Positions 48,768-60,900 of a stretch of 64,000 bases of DNA are shown here, piece after piece. Numbering within the stretch: the stretch's first letter is position 1; each line of letters begins with the position of its first letter. Position numbers and translations under genes: made by a program. The notes beneath the pieces were generated by a model. It was not told the origin of the DNA, searched no databases, and saw only the letters and a list, made by a program, of their open reading frames with translations. Origin of the DNA: Phoebastria nigripes (lineage: Eukaryota; Chordata; Aves; Procellariiformes; Diomedeidae); the NCBI GenBank assembly GCA_035582835.1, contig JAYKAV010002950.1, forward strand, positions 328,514 through 392,513, written 5' to 3'.

Positions 48768-51700
48768 AACTTTCTAAATCAAAATTCCCAAAGATGTGAA
48801 AATTGAAGCCTATCCTGAAATAGTCTCCATGTTTTCAATCATAACACTTCTAACCAATATTCTATAATGAGAAACAAAAAAAATTTACTCCAGTGGTAAN
48901 TATAATATTTTTTTCTTTTATTACAACTTATGAAAACTGCTTTTAGAAATTAAACAGTCACCTGAAATAAACAGACACAAACCCCTGGCTTCCTATTTCA
49001 CTTCATAAAATTAAACATGTCTGCACTCTGCCCTATCCATCCTGAAGAAATTGAAGGTGAGACTCACCTTTCTTTTATTTATGTTTTCAATAAACCCATT
49101 CAGAAATATAAACATTAGAAATACTCTACTGTGCAAGCTGAGGATATTCAGTTTCATATCTGTAGTGTCACCAGAGGCCAGCTCTGCCTTTGGACTCTAC
49201 CACACTATGTGCCCATCCCTAAAGCATAAAACAAAATAATGCTGCAGTGTAAGACGGAGCAACCAATTCAGTCATTCTTCAGGAAAAATAGGTTTAAACA
49301 GAGCTAGATACTATATCTCTTCCTAATTACTAGGACAAACAAAGAATACTGCTGGATCCCATTAGTGCAAACTATTTTACAACTTGTATTCCGTGTATNA
49401 AAAAAATGCACTCTGGTAGGAGAAATAGCTATTTCTTCTCATTTCTACTATGAAATCATAATAATCTCAGCAAGATGGTACAGTATGGCAAGATGAGGAT
49501 CTACAGATTAGTCCTTATTTCACATATTTTTCTAATTTCTATTTATGTATGTCTTTGTGTGTTTTCATATGTCATATGGTTCCAGAAAAACACCTATATA
49601 TAGCCATAAATGCTCTCCTAACACAAATTCTAGAATGGCACTGGGGAATCCTGCCTTTTGCTGAGTCAACAACCATGGTAATATCCCAGAGCAACACTGC
49701 AATTTAATTCTAGTTATTTTTTAAATCTTATTACCTCACAAATTTATATAATATCAATGAATTACAAACATCAAGGGAAAAATAAGATAGTAAAAACCAT
49801 GCCAGCTGTGGACAATAACAGAGGAAGCTTTGTTGACTGAGAAACAACAAAGCAACAATGGACTTTTGTAAAAGCAAAATGGAAATGTCTGAATGCTATT
49901 CTGTAGCACAGCCATTGTTTTAAGAAGATAAAATCTTGGTAGAATATCTTTGCTTAGGTCTGGGTCAGTAAGCACATACACATTAACCTGATGCTGTCAA
50001 CTGTCCTGCTGAATTCAATGAGGCTATTCAAATGCACATAGTCACTTACCTCAGATGTGTTTGCAAACCAAAGCCGTTTGTAGTGCTTCTAGGTAACATT
50101 CTTAAAATTGTCTGGGTGATTTAGGGCCTCACAGCCTTTTGAAACAGCCTGAGACACCGAAATCCTCAGCAAAAAAAATGCTCAGATTCTCAAAACATTC
50201 AGTGATCCCCTGAAGTCTTCTGCCCCAAAGTAGGAGCTTCTGCTCCCGTTTAGACCAGAGGGAAAGTTAAAAACTTTGGGGAAACCAGCGCAGTGAGAAC
50301 TCACTTGGGGTGGCAAGAACTAGAAGACATCGTACGGAGGGAAGCTTGGGCACCTACCCCTACTCAGATAGGTACTTCCTCTTCTCTGCGCAGGGTCTGT
50401 AGCAGTGCATGCTCTTCTGAAGATAAGTATTTTATCCCAGTTTTTCCGTTGCCGAAAAGCTAGAGAAAAAGGCTTACAGTGAAACATCAAGACCCAACAA
50501 GTTAGAGCAAATTTCAACATAAGAAAATGTGGGCTTGGGATCCCTCTTCTACTTCTTTGAGAGCAAGGTCTTGCACATGGATCTGTCATGTTCCTGAAGT
50601 ACTTTCCCAGTGATGGTCTTTTGGGGTGGGGAACATCGACACAGCAACAAAATTTCGGCTTTCTGCACCTTTGATGCAGACTCCGTTTGACCTTCACACC
50701 TCTCAAACAGAATCCAGCACAGTAAATCTGAGAAAACTGACTCAGACCTTAGGGCCAAGTGCTCTAAGTAGTTCATTCTCTTTGGCAACATGGAGGTTGC
50801 TTGGCAGAGACTTACTGGGAAAAACAAAGGTGGCTTTTGAGCAGCAGTTTTGTGGATGTGCACTAAATGATGGGCTTAGCCACCTGAAAAAATACCCTTT
50901 TTGGAGATCAGTACTAAATCCCTTGTGCTAACTATACAAAGAAGAATCCNGATTTCTTTTGCTCTGGTTCTTCCCTTGACTTCAGCAAAAAAATAAGTAT
51001 CATCTGATGCATTATATTTAAATACCTTTTGCATGAGGCGAATATAAAATGAATAAAATAACTCAACTCTGAACTCAGTCTTGTTGTCATGCTGTGTGAT
51101 ACACACCTTTGCTACCTTCCCTTTCATAAGAAACTGAATGGATTTCTATTTTTATTTCTGATATTTTAACTCTGTCAATACAGTTATTAAAGCAACTTTC
51201 TGGAACTGGACCTTTCAGCACATTAAGGAGTAAGTCAGATGAAGTATTGAGGTGGTTCTATGTGTCTCAAACAAGAGAGGTTAACACTGAATTCCTTGTA
51301 AATTAAACACAAACACAAACGTGGGTACTGATGAGCATCACCCATGTAAGGACGGGAGTCTGTTCTTGATGGAAGAAGTAGTGCAAAATACATTTTGTCA
51401 CTTGTATTGAAAAACATGGATCTAGTAGCTTGGTGGAAAATACAGTAAAAGCCATGCTTCTTAGAAGAAGCATTTCTATACACATGTACACATGCACACA
51501 CACACACATTTTTAACTAGTCTGCTAAGGGACTAAACTCTAGATAGTCCCTGAGGACCACTGCATGGTTAGTTGATTTGGAATAGCTTGTAGTAGTGTTT
51601 AGGAAAGTAGTGACCTTGTTTCCTTCTACCTCTCTTCTACCTTTCCTTGCTGAAGCAGACCCATACAAAAGAGAAAAATAATAACATTTAAAAACATATA

Positions 51701-52334
51701 TATGCATTTAATCTCCAGGACCAATCCCACCTTCACCTCCTGGCAACCTCATGATTTCAGTGGAATTTCCTATCATTTCACTAAGGACTAATTCTGGTCT
51801 CATACATTTATATAGTGTTAGACTGTTAAATGTTTGTATAGCNCTGGACTTCTAGCAGTATACATTTCTGTCCACAATAGAACAAAGTGATTTATTGCGT
51901 GTACATTCACTTCCAGTGAGTGTTCTTCCATACCTTTTGCCTGGTCACAACCAGCCTGAGTACACAGTGGCCATTGCTGTAGTATCAGAGCACTCTCCTC
52001 AAGTTAAAATGATGCCGGTACTGCCTGTCTCATCACCTTTCCTCTTCTGCTAGGTGCTGCAACTGAGCCTCTATTAGGTATGCAACATGCATCAGCTATT
52101 TTAATACACTGTATTTAATTTCAGTATTTACTACTTTTTAAATGCATGTAGATGGAAAGATAAACAGCAAAAGAGGCTGACTGCTGTCATGTGAGAATGA
52201 TGAGTGCTACTTGATGAAAGAGGGATGAGGAGATGAGTGACGAGTGATGATGAACAATGGGAAACCTTTAGCCAACTTTCCAGTACTAATAGCTTGCTTA
52301 TTCCTTGCACCAGCACATTTTAAAGAGTGCCTTG
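48768..52334. other. Unique non-coding sequence, no recognised gene
   Basis: Frames of up to 128 codons on the minus strand (50320-50706) without recognisable domains. The (CA)7 tract at 51495-51508 is the only simple repeat of note. Nothing else supported. Confidence 0.55.
51477..51509. repeat. (CA)7 within an alternating purine-pyrimidine tract
   Basis: A perfect CA run at 51495-51508 forms the end of a 33-base alternation starting TATACACATGTACACATG. Confidence 0.85.
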
Positions 52335-52435
52335 AGAATGTAAGTCCCCTCATCTTACCTGTTAAGAAACTGAAGCGCAGAGAGAGAAGGAGCTTTCCCC
52401 AAAATGAGCCAGTTCAGTGCTCTCCCTATTGTCCC
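52335..52435. repeat. MIR-like ancient SINE relic
   Basis: CCCCTCATCTTACCTGTTAA, then GAAACTGAAGCGCAGAGAGAG, then CTTTCCCCAAAATGAGCCAG follows the order of the reverse-complement MIR core (CCCCATTTTACAGATGAG, GAAACTGAGGCACAGAGAG, CTTGCCCAAGGTCACACAG). The orientation shown on the plus strand is therefore the MIR minus strand. Ends are approximate. Confidence 0.5.
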
Positions 52436-55400
52436 AGGCTGAGAAGTCACTATGAGAAGTCATTAATGAGGTCTAAAATACCAACCAATTCTACCTTAGA
52501 CAGAGGAATATTCTTAACATGACCCTCAGTTTTCACGTCTCTCACCCATCCCTCCCTTAGATTGCACTTTTATTAATGGCTTTTCTCTTTCTTTCTATAG
52601 CCTCCTTTTGCCTTTTCAACTAATACAAATGGAACAGAGCTAAACCAGAATTTTATGCAAATACTGATAAGGCGGATCAATTATCAGGGCAAGAAAGCTT
52701 TGCTGGATGAACCCTACCAGAGCTAACAGGACGTATTTGCAGCATGCTCCACTACTGTAAGCAGAACCAAACTGAATTTTCCCCCTGCTATAATGAATGG
52801 CCACCAGAAAAGAAGGGAGGAGGATCAAGGGGCAGAAGTGGTTTTCCCTCACGTGCAGCAGCCACTGTTCCATATTCCATGTTCCATACTTTCCTCTATA
52901 GCAGGAACAGGAGCAAAAGTGAACCTGACTGTCCAGGAGTCTGGCAGCAGAGAGATTTTGCTGCCCACTTGCCTNTTCCTAAAGCCAGCCTTGCTAGAAA
53001 CTGTTGCATAAGCCCAGGCTCATAATAGTAGATTGATCCTCTTAGATATTCCAACAGTAGGTTTGGATACGTCTTCCTAAGGTAGATGTGCCCCTCTGCA
53101 CAGCTCCCAGGTATGATCCATTGACTGGTCCTGCTCCATATTCAGGACCNTACTCAGAAACATGACATGGTTTCTTTCTCGTCCTTCTGTCTGTGTTTCT
53201 TCCCATGGAAACCAGGATTTGAGGGAAGACAGCAAGATGACCTGTTCATTCCTGGATCTTACTCTAACATGTATTTGGATGCAGGATTTGGACTCACAAA
53301 CTGGAAAGTACTCTGAGGTCTTGCAGTTTAAATACACCACTAGTGAACATGAGGAGCTTTAATAGAGCACAATGGTGTCTCTACTCACAGTTTCCCCAAC
53401 CCTTTCCTAGCTTTGAACTAGCAAGAAGCCCTGGGCTCCAGGCACATGTTGTCCCTTGGGTCTTCTCCCCACAGGTTGTCCCCACCTGAAGCTGCCTCCT
53501 GGGCTGGTNGGGCAGAAGGACTGGGGGCACAAAGTGCGGCAAAAAATGTATCATGGATGTTGGGCCCTGGAGGCTATGATTAATTGGGCATATTTTGAAG
53601 GCCCTTGACATTCTAAATATAAATCTGTATCTCCAAAGGTGTGGTCCTTGTTGGAAGGTCCACAGCAGTTTTAAGTCCCCTTGACAAAATGCTTCTAAAA
53701 CTATCAGCAAAGATTTCTTAAAATAAGCAAGATTGAGACAGCTATCCTCTTGCAAGTCTTCTTTATGGGCAATCTTTGTAAGGTTTTCCTGGTTTTATTA
53801 ATCTTTGTCTTTGGCGATAGTGTCTCTGACTAAAGGCTGGAGAAGTAAAAATAAGAGTAAATACCTCCAATTTTTATCCCACTGCTTAGATTAATTTCTC
53901 ACAGCTCAATTATTTCATTTCAGTGGACTCAGTTCAGTTCTAATAGAAGTATGGCTTTTTGTATTAGAGAGCTTTTATTCCTTAGAATAGTTGACTATTA
54001 AATTCCTTTTTTGCAACAATAGTGTGGAATATTTTACTGGTTTGCACATCTGAGAGCTATCTCTCCATATAAAAAACAGTTGCCTGTTTGTACATATAGG
54101 TGTGCATGTATGTACATAAATTAGAAAGCTGCAGCTCTGGATAACAGCTTTATGTGGACTTGGATTAGTAGATCTAAATCTTTTACATATAAATATCATG
54201 TGGGCATTGTCATATTAAATATTTAATGCATTCTGGAAACAGCTAGTGCTAAAATGAATAGTATATAAAGAGAAATATGTTAAGTTACAGCTTAAAGATA
54301 AAGTCATTACTTCCTATCATTAGACATGGTTACTTTGTATCTCAAATGCAGTATGCCACACTTGTATTTTCAAAACTGGCTTTATTCTTATCATAGGGCT
54401 ACTAAGAAAAAGGAGGTAAAAGTGCATGATAACTATCCAGAGGTTTTATCCACACCTGTATTCTTACGTCAAAGTTGGCTGTATGTTTCAAACACATTTC
54501 TCACTAATGCAATTCCAAAAAAATTATTAGAAATGAAAGGAAGCATTTTATTTTCAGCCTTGAAGAAGTGTGTCTTTAACAAAATTAAAAAATTTAAACT
54601 AAGCAAAATACATACCTAATTATTTAAAACACACAAACTATTCTGTGGCCAGAAAAGGAGTTCATTTTCCCATGGCACATCAGAATAAAAATTTTTTTTT
54701 TAATTAATTCATAATCAGTATAGCATTCCTGTCTAAAAGAAGTCGGCAGATTTTTGTTTATAGTTTCAACAAAGTGGATGTTGTTTTCATCAAAGGCTCC
54801 TCAACACGTAGAACCAGGCAGTACAGCAGATGCTACTGTGTCTTCATGTTGAATTTAAATTTTGAAATAAAAGATGAACTTTGGTTACACATTCTTTTGT
54901 GTCAGAAATCACCCCTAAGCTCTTCCTCTGAGCCTCCCCTTCCCATCCCTCCTAGTGAGGCAGTGGTGCTCACTGTGGGCCTGTCCCAGTTAGCACTTGC
55001 TGCTTGATATGCATATGACTAGCCACCACGTAGAGTGGATTGTTCCAGTATTAGGAACTGGTACTACAGGCCATTTAAAAGAGAGAATGACACAACAACC
55101 TATCCTACGAACAGAGAGGGAATAGTAAAAAATGTACAATGCTGTGTATTCCCTCACAGATATTAGGAAGACTGACATAAATACTGTTAAAGTTCATTCA
55201 TCTGGAACTTTATAAACCAAACCACTGTTCTTTTCCCTGCACTGTCCATCCAAAGGACACTGGAAAGAGAGTGTAGTAATAACATATGGTCAGACAGTTT
55301 TCCACAGTACGATCTAAATACTGCACTATACAGCCTCAAGCCTTACTTTGGACAGTGGCAAATATTACAATTTGGCCTAGCGGGGAAAGAAGAGACGGTA

Positions 55401-56269
55401 GGGATGTTCAATGTGAATAAGCAGGGCCGAAGTTAATTATATGTCTTGTTTGATCTGCAGATCTCATTGAGATTTCTTCTTTTACTTCTTGCAAGTCAAA
55501 ACTGATTAGGTACTGCGCTGTGATTTGATGAGGACTCGGACCACAGCAAGGCTGGCAGTCAGGTAGCCAAAGCTGTCGTAAGCAGCCAGCTGCTATGAGT
55601 GTCCGGTGTTTCCAGGGTGGACCTGGGTCCAACGCAGGGATCTTTCCCAAAGTCACCGCTTTCCTCCTTTTATTCTCCCCAGCCCCCAAACACATGACTT
55701 AGGCAATATCTGTGGCTGTGTTTCCCTGTACTTCCATCTCCTGCAGTTGCTGCCTCAAGGAGTAGGCGACATTGCTTCCTCTCCCTTTTCTCAGAATTAC
55801 CTCCAAAGCTGCGTTTTCTTAAAACTGTCTCTCGCTTTCCTGCCTAGCTGTGAGTTCTGTTATTCCAATCCAATCTCCTCTCTTGGCTCACCAAGGATGC
55901 CCCTTGATCTGCACTCAAAAATGGTTTTGGAGTATAGTCATAGGCATTAGACGATGGTCCAGAAAGTGGTCATCTGCCCAGAGGTAGGACACTTGTGCCA
56001 AGAAGAGGCAACTTCCACTTAAGGTGCCAAGGAATTAAGTATCCAATTAGAGGGGGCCCATCTCTCAACTTCCCTCTGTTTCTCTCCCTTTTCTTTCAAA
56101 ATACACTCCTGAGGAGTATATTATACTGATCGAGGAGAAACAGAAAGCACACCTCACCCCCTACCTCTTCAAGCAGAAGGATGATAAGCAGCAGCTCTGC
56201 TGCTCCTCCCTAAAAGTACTCACTTGAACAGAGGTATGGCACTGGCTGGGCTGCCTTTTTTCTGAAGTG
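52436..56269. other. Unique non-coding sequence, no recognised gene
   Basis: Frames up to 124 codons (53381-53755 minus), some interrupted by Ns, none recognised. No transposable elements or RNA genes seen. Confidence 0.55.
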
Positions 56270-56400
56270 TTAGTATGTGTGCACTGTGCTGTGTAAGCAC
56301 TCTACTAAATAGATAAACCAAGATACGGAAAATGTTCAGTAACTTGCCCAAGGCCATGTGGCAATTCAATAACAATGTTGGGAATTAAAAACTAGGTTGA
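56270..56400. repeat. MIR ancient SINE relic
   Basis: GCACTGTGCTGTGTAAGCAC matches the MIR phrase GCACTGT(T/G)CTAAGCGC. After a deletion, GATACGGAAAATGTTCAGTA, ACTTGCCCAAGGCCATGTGG and GTTGGGAATTAAAAACTAGG match GAGGCACAGAGAGGTTAAGT, ACTTGCCCAAGGTCACACAG and CCGGGATTCGAACCCAGG. The match is collinear and includes the most conserved core word, so this is the firmest MIR in the window. It reads as the MIR minus strand. MIR copies in birds are ancient remnants of a SINE active in early amniotes. Confidence 0.65.
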
Positions 56401-57480
56401 AGTTTCTCAAACAGAAACACTTTCTCACAGGAAAAAAAGGCCTTTATCAACACTCCTGGGGAAAGTGGAAAATTGTGAGCTCTTGAAGTGCTTCATTTTT
56501 GCAAAGCAGTTCCTGAACAATGCTAGACTTTTTAAAAATGGCTTGTTCCGGAACTGGAAATTATTAACTAAAAGTGTAAACGTACTGATAATCAGATCAG
56601 CGGTATTGTTGATGAAATTAAGCAACATCTCTAATGATTCTCAGTCAAATACTGAAGGTAGCACAGCCTGAAAATCTTCACATTTTCATGGAAATACATT
56701 GCTGTTATTGGTGGGTTGGTTTTTTCTTTTCCCAAGAGCACAGTCCAAAACCACAGAGGTCACCTTGTGGCTTGACCCAAGAAGAGGACGCAGGAGTGCA
56801 TTTCCTCTAGATGCATGTGTGGCCCCAGCAGAGGCAGCTGGAGTTTGCCCTGTCCCAGTCCCCCCTGCAGTTTCATTTCCCAGTTTCCACCCTACACACA
56901 AAGCTCAGACATTCGCCACCTTCCTTAACCAATTTTTAACAAGAAAATCATAATGCCTCACATTCGCCATGGCTACTTCACCAACAACACATTTGGGGAA
57001 CAGGCTCTACCTATATTGAGTATATTTACACAAGAAGGATCTCCCGTAGCCAGAGCAGCAGGCAGCTGCTCTCGCCCTGCTGGGGCAGGACGTGTGCTTG
57101 CCAAGAGAGAGAACGAATCACAGTGTCTCCTTTTATTTTGGGGCGCCTCAGGAGGCCCACCACCTTATGAAGCTGACACGTTCACCCAGCCATAAGAGGG
57201 TGTTCCAGACAGATGTTTGACAGGCACAGCCACAGCTGCAGAGCTGTCAGCTGTCAGGGAAAACCTCTGCTTCTGATCCTCTCCGGTATGGGAGAGAAGC
57301 CGGTCCCTTCTGATGTGATTTCCCTCCAACATGAGAAGAGGTCTGGCTCCCTGGTAAAGCTAGTGAGAACACTTTGTGGCTGGACTGACCGTGATTTAGA
57401 GTTTGTCTTTCTACTATAGTAATGTAATGTAAATAAAGCCAGAGCCTTCATCTTTCTCCAGTTTTGTATATTCACAAAAG
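56401..57480. other. Unique sequence with a mildly GC-rich middle
   Basis: Overlapping frames of 66-84 codons on both strands without familiar motifs. The middle (56750-57330) is somewhat richer in G+C than the flanks. No exon or promoter I can defend. Confidence 0.5.
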
Positions 57481-57910
57481 CTCTGTGTAAAGGGGCTTAT
57501 CAATTTTAAAGAAACACTTTTTTTTTAAAAAGGTAGCAAACCTTTTAAAGTTACAGCACATTTAGTTCCATTTTAAATTAGGACTTTTAGACAGCATTCC
57601 TAATCAACTATAGTTGTAGTAACAGGCCTAATCCATTTAAAGTATGAAACAGAGATGCATTCCTTACATTTGGAGATAAATTACTGAACAAGCTTTATAG
57701 CAAATATAATTCAGTTCAACACTATGGCTTAATGAAGAAGTAGCAAAAGAAATAAATTACACACTCTCTGGTTAATTTACAAAGTAAATATATACATTTT
57801 GCAAAGGTAGTCTCATCACTGACGCACAATAATATAAATATAAATATACCTTCTGATAAGCTTCACTGTGTGAATTATACTTAGACAGTTATAATGGCCA
57901 TTTTTTTCCC
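57481..57910. promoter_or_regulatory. AT-rich block, candidate conserved non-coding element
   Basis: Non-repetitive AT-rich sequence rich in TTTAAA- and TAAT-type words (CTAATCCATTTAAAG, TTAATGAAG) with no open frame. It resembles the blocks at 13.4, 18.9 and 36.7 kb. Inference from composition and texture only. Confidence 0.2.
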
Positions 57911-60900
57911 TTTCAGTGTGGACTTTACTGTACATGGCCATGCTTTAGCATCTTGCACATGGATTATTGCAGTCCCCTCTCAGCAGTGCTCTGACAGCCA
58001 CTCAGAAATGTCATGCCTCCATCCTGGGTTGAACCTCTGTCCATGTCATCTGCACATGTAACAAGTGGTCTGTGATGCCCAGAGCTGTTCAGGTTATGAT
58101 CGTGTAAGAGGAGACCATTCTGCCTATTTTGCTGGGATGTCTGTTCAGATCTGAAATGCTCGTACCGACAGTTTCTAGATGTCTGTGAACTAAGACAAGG
58201 TATTTTCCTGACCTTCACGAGCAATCAAACCTCCAGCACCTTGGCCTTCATGGCAGTGGCAGCGGTCTGTGTAGGGTATCTGCAGGGTAAGGTGAGTAAG
58301 AAAGAATTTAGGGGCAGAAAGTCTGTTTAATATTACTAATAAGTTGTTTATAGCTGTAAGATCTCTACATTCATTCAGAATTTAGATACTGGGGGATTTT
58401 TTGTGTTCAGAACGTTGGATAAATACACATTTGATATTTAAGATATTATGCTGGCACTCTGAAGATGTAAGGGATTAGCTTTTCGAGAAAGAGCATCTCT
58501 CTGTGTGAGACATTTTGAACAGTATGTATATTGGAGAAATGGTTTGGATGGGAGGTGGAAGAACAGACGGACGACAAAACTTTTGGTATTGACCAAACAT
58601 AGCTGCTTCTGTCTCTGTTATGGTTCATAACTACAGCTGGCCTTGTGACCTTCCTTACACACACTGGTGGATACTATAATGAAAGAAGTTTTCTTCAGAA
58701 AGGAGGCTGAGATTAAAACAATGGTGAAAAATGATGGTGTGGCCTGGTGACTTTGAGAAAAGGGTCTTTTCTAAAATATTATTGGTGCTATAAGCTGAAA
58801 AAAAAGCCAGAAAATCCCTGAGGTCATATTCCTAAAGAGGCACATATGTCTTCTACATTTATCAAACCGTGTCTACTTTAAATTCTTCTTTTAATAAAAC
58901 TTCATCCCTGTGCATTGTTGTTCACATTCCATAACAAACAAGTAGATGCAGTCAAAAACTTGAGTCTTTCACAATAACAAAATTGACAACCAGATTTATC
59001 TGAGAGAATTTGACTCAGGGGGAGCACAACAGTGTCACTCAGAGCTATCTTACAGTATGTTATTTTTCAGAATAAATACTTCCAAAAAATGAAGCAGGAT
59101 CACAATGTTTCTAGCTTTCAAGCGGAATCTGAGCTATGTGGAAAGCAGAAATTAGTTTATATGAGTAAAATATAAAAATGGTGCTTCTCCAGAACTCAAA
59201 AAGGCCTTGTGGATAAAATTTGGGTGTTTATTTTTATGCATAAAGCATCTGTAGTAAAGGACAATTTAAACAATAGGATTTGGGCAAAGCACACTTTCCC
59301 TGGAAAGCCAACATAGCAACAGGAAAGCACTTCTCATAAGGGGCATACACAGGCTATAAATGTTTATTGTGTTATTGACAATTATCTGTTTAAGACTGGG
59401 ATTACTCGATGAGTAGCTCAGAAAATACTGCATTATGGCTTAATTGCTTCAGTATCTAATTCATTTTTAAAATACCCTGTAGATAAAGAAGATAGCAAAA
59501 TAGTGGATGTATGCTTATGAATGGAAATTTTGCTCTAGCTGCCTCCCTTTCATGAAGATACTTCATGTTTATTTCAATCAACAAAAAATTTTTCTATAGT
59601 GTCCTTTCTTTTCCTCATATCTAATTAATATGTTTGATTTTTAGCTTACAAATTTAGATCAGAATTGGCTGTGAATTCACTGCCCTAATAAAGTGATGGT
59701 AGGTGATATTTATTAGGTCTTTTTGTACAATTGACAGTTAACTTACGAAGACTAACAAATACTAATGTTAATGTTGTGGTAACACATGAGATGCCTTTGA
59801 TCCCAAGAGTATCACCAAAAGAGAGCCAGCGATTGTTCCAAATCTGCCTGGAGAAAAGATATTTCCTTTATTGTAAAAGAAAATTATCTTGTGAATGGAT
59901 ATTCTACAGATTCAGAAGTCTTGTTAGGTAACCTGGTTTATTCCCAAACCGAGGCAGAATCATTTCCTATAAAAAATTTTCCAGTGTAATATTTAATTAT
60001 CAAGTCATTGGCTTCTACCACTTCTCTTGTGACTATTCCAAAGAGTAATAGACTTACCAGTCAGGAAGTTTTACATGTATGCAGGCTATATTTTAGGCCA
60101 TTACACCTAATTCTAGTGCACTAAATAATTTCTTGTGAAGGGCTGACCCTCTGAATATTGTAGACCAGTATCATCTTGCAGTTAAATTATACATTTTTAG
60201 GTCTTCCAGCCTATCACCATAACTGAGACTATTTCTCCAGTCCCCTTTTCAATTTTTAATTTATTTCTGTTAAGATTGTGGAGGTAAAAATGAGAAATCT
60301 TACCTTCAAAGGATCGGTTGCAGAAATCAAGTAAGAGCTTCCAAGCATGATTCTGCCTAGCGAGGCAGAGACCAGGTATGTATTTGAAATATCAACAAAC
60401 CATTCTTAAAAAAATATCTGGGAAGGCAATTCTGAGGACATGGTTGGGTTAGAAATCATCGCATGACTCTTCTGCTCTCTGTATTTGCCAATATCTTCCT
60501 GATAATGAGATGAGGCCAGTATAACAAAAGAGTCATTGCCTCTTTCCTCTATGACAAGACACTCTTACTTATGAAGCACTAAATTAAAATGGACTTTTTA
60601 ACATACATCCATGTCTAATGAACTAGTCTATAAAGGCAATACACTCTTCTCTTTTAAATCCCTCATTAAAGGCCACTTAATGCTAATTATTTGTATTACT
60701 TTAGTACCTAGCTGCCCCAATAATAAACTAGGTGTTTCTTGTAGTAGGTGCCTCATTCCAACATTCCCTGCTATAGAGATTGTATTGCTGAGGTGTAAGA
60801 CATGACAACAAATGGAAGTGGATCGAGCACAGGGGAAAATACAGTAATGCCTTACAAATTAATGAATTTCTCCACTCAGGCTTTTTTCACCTTTTTCATC

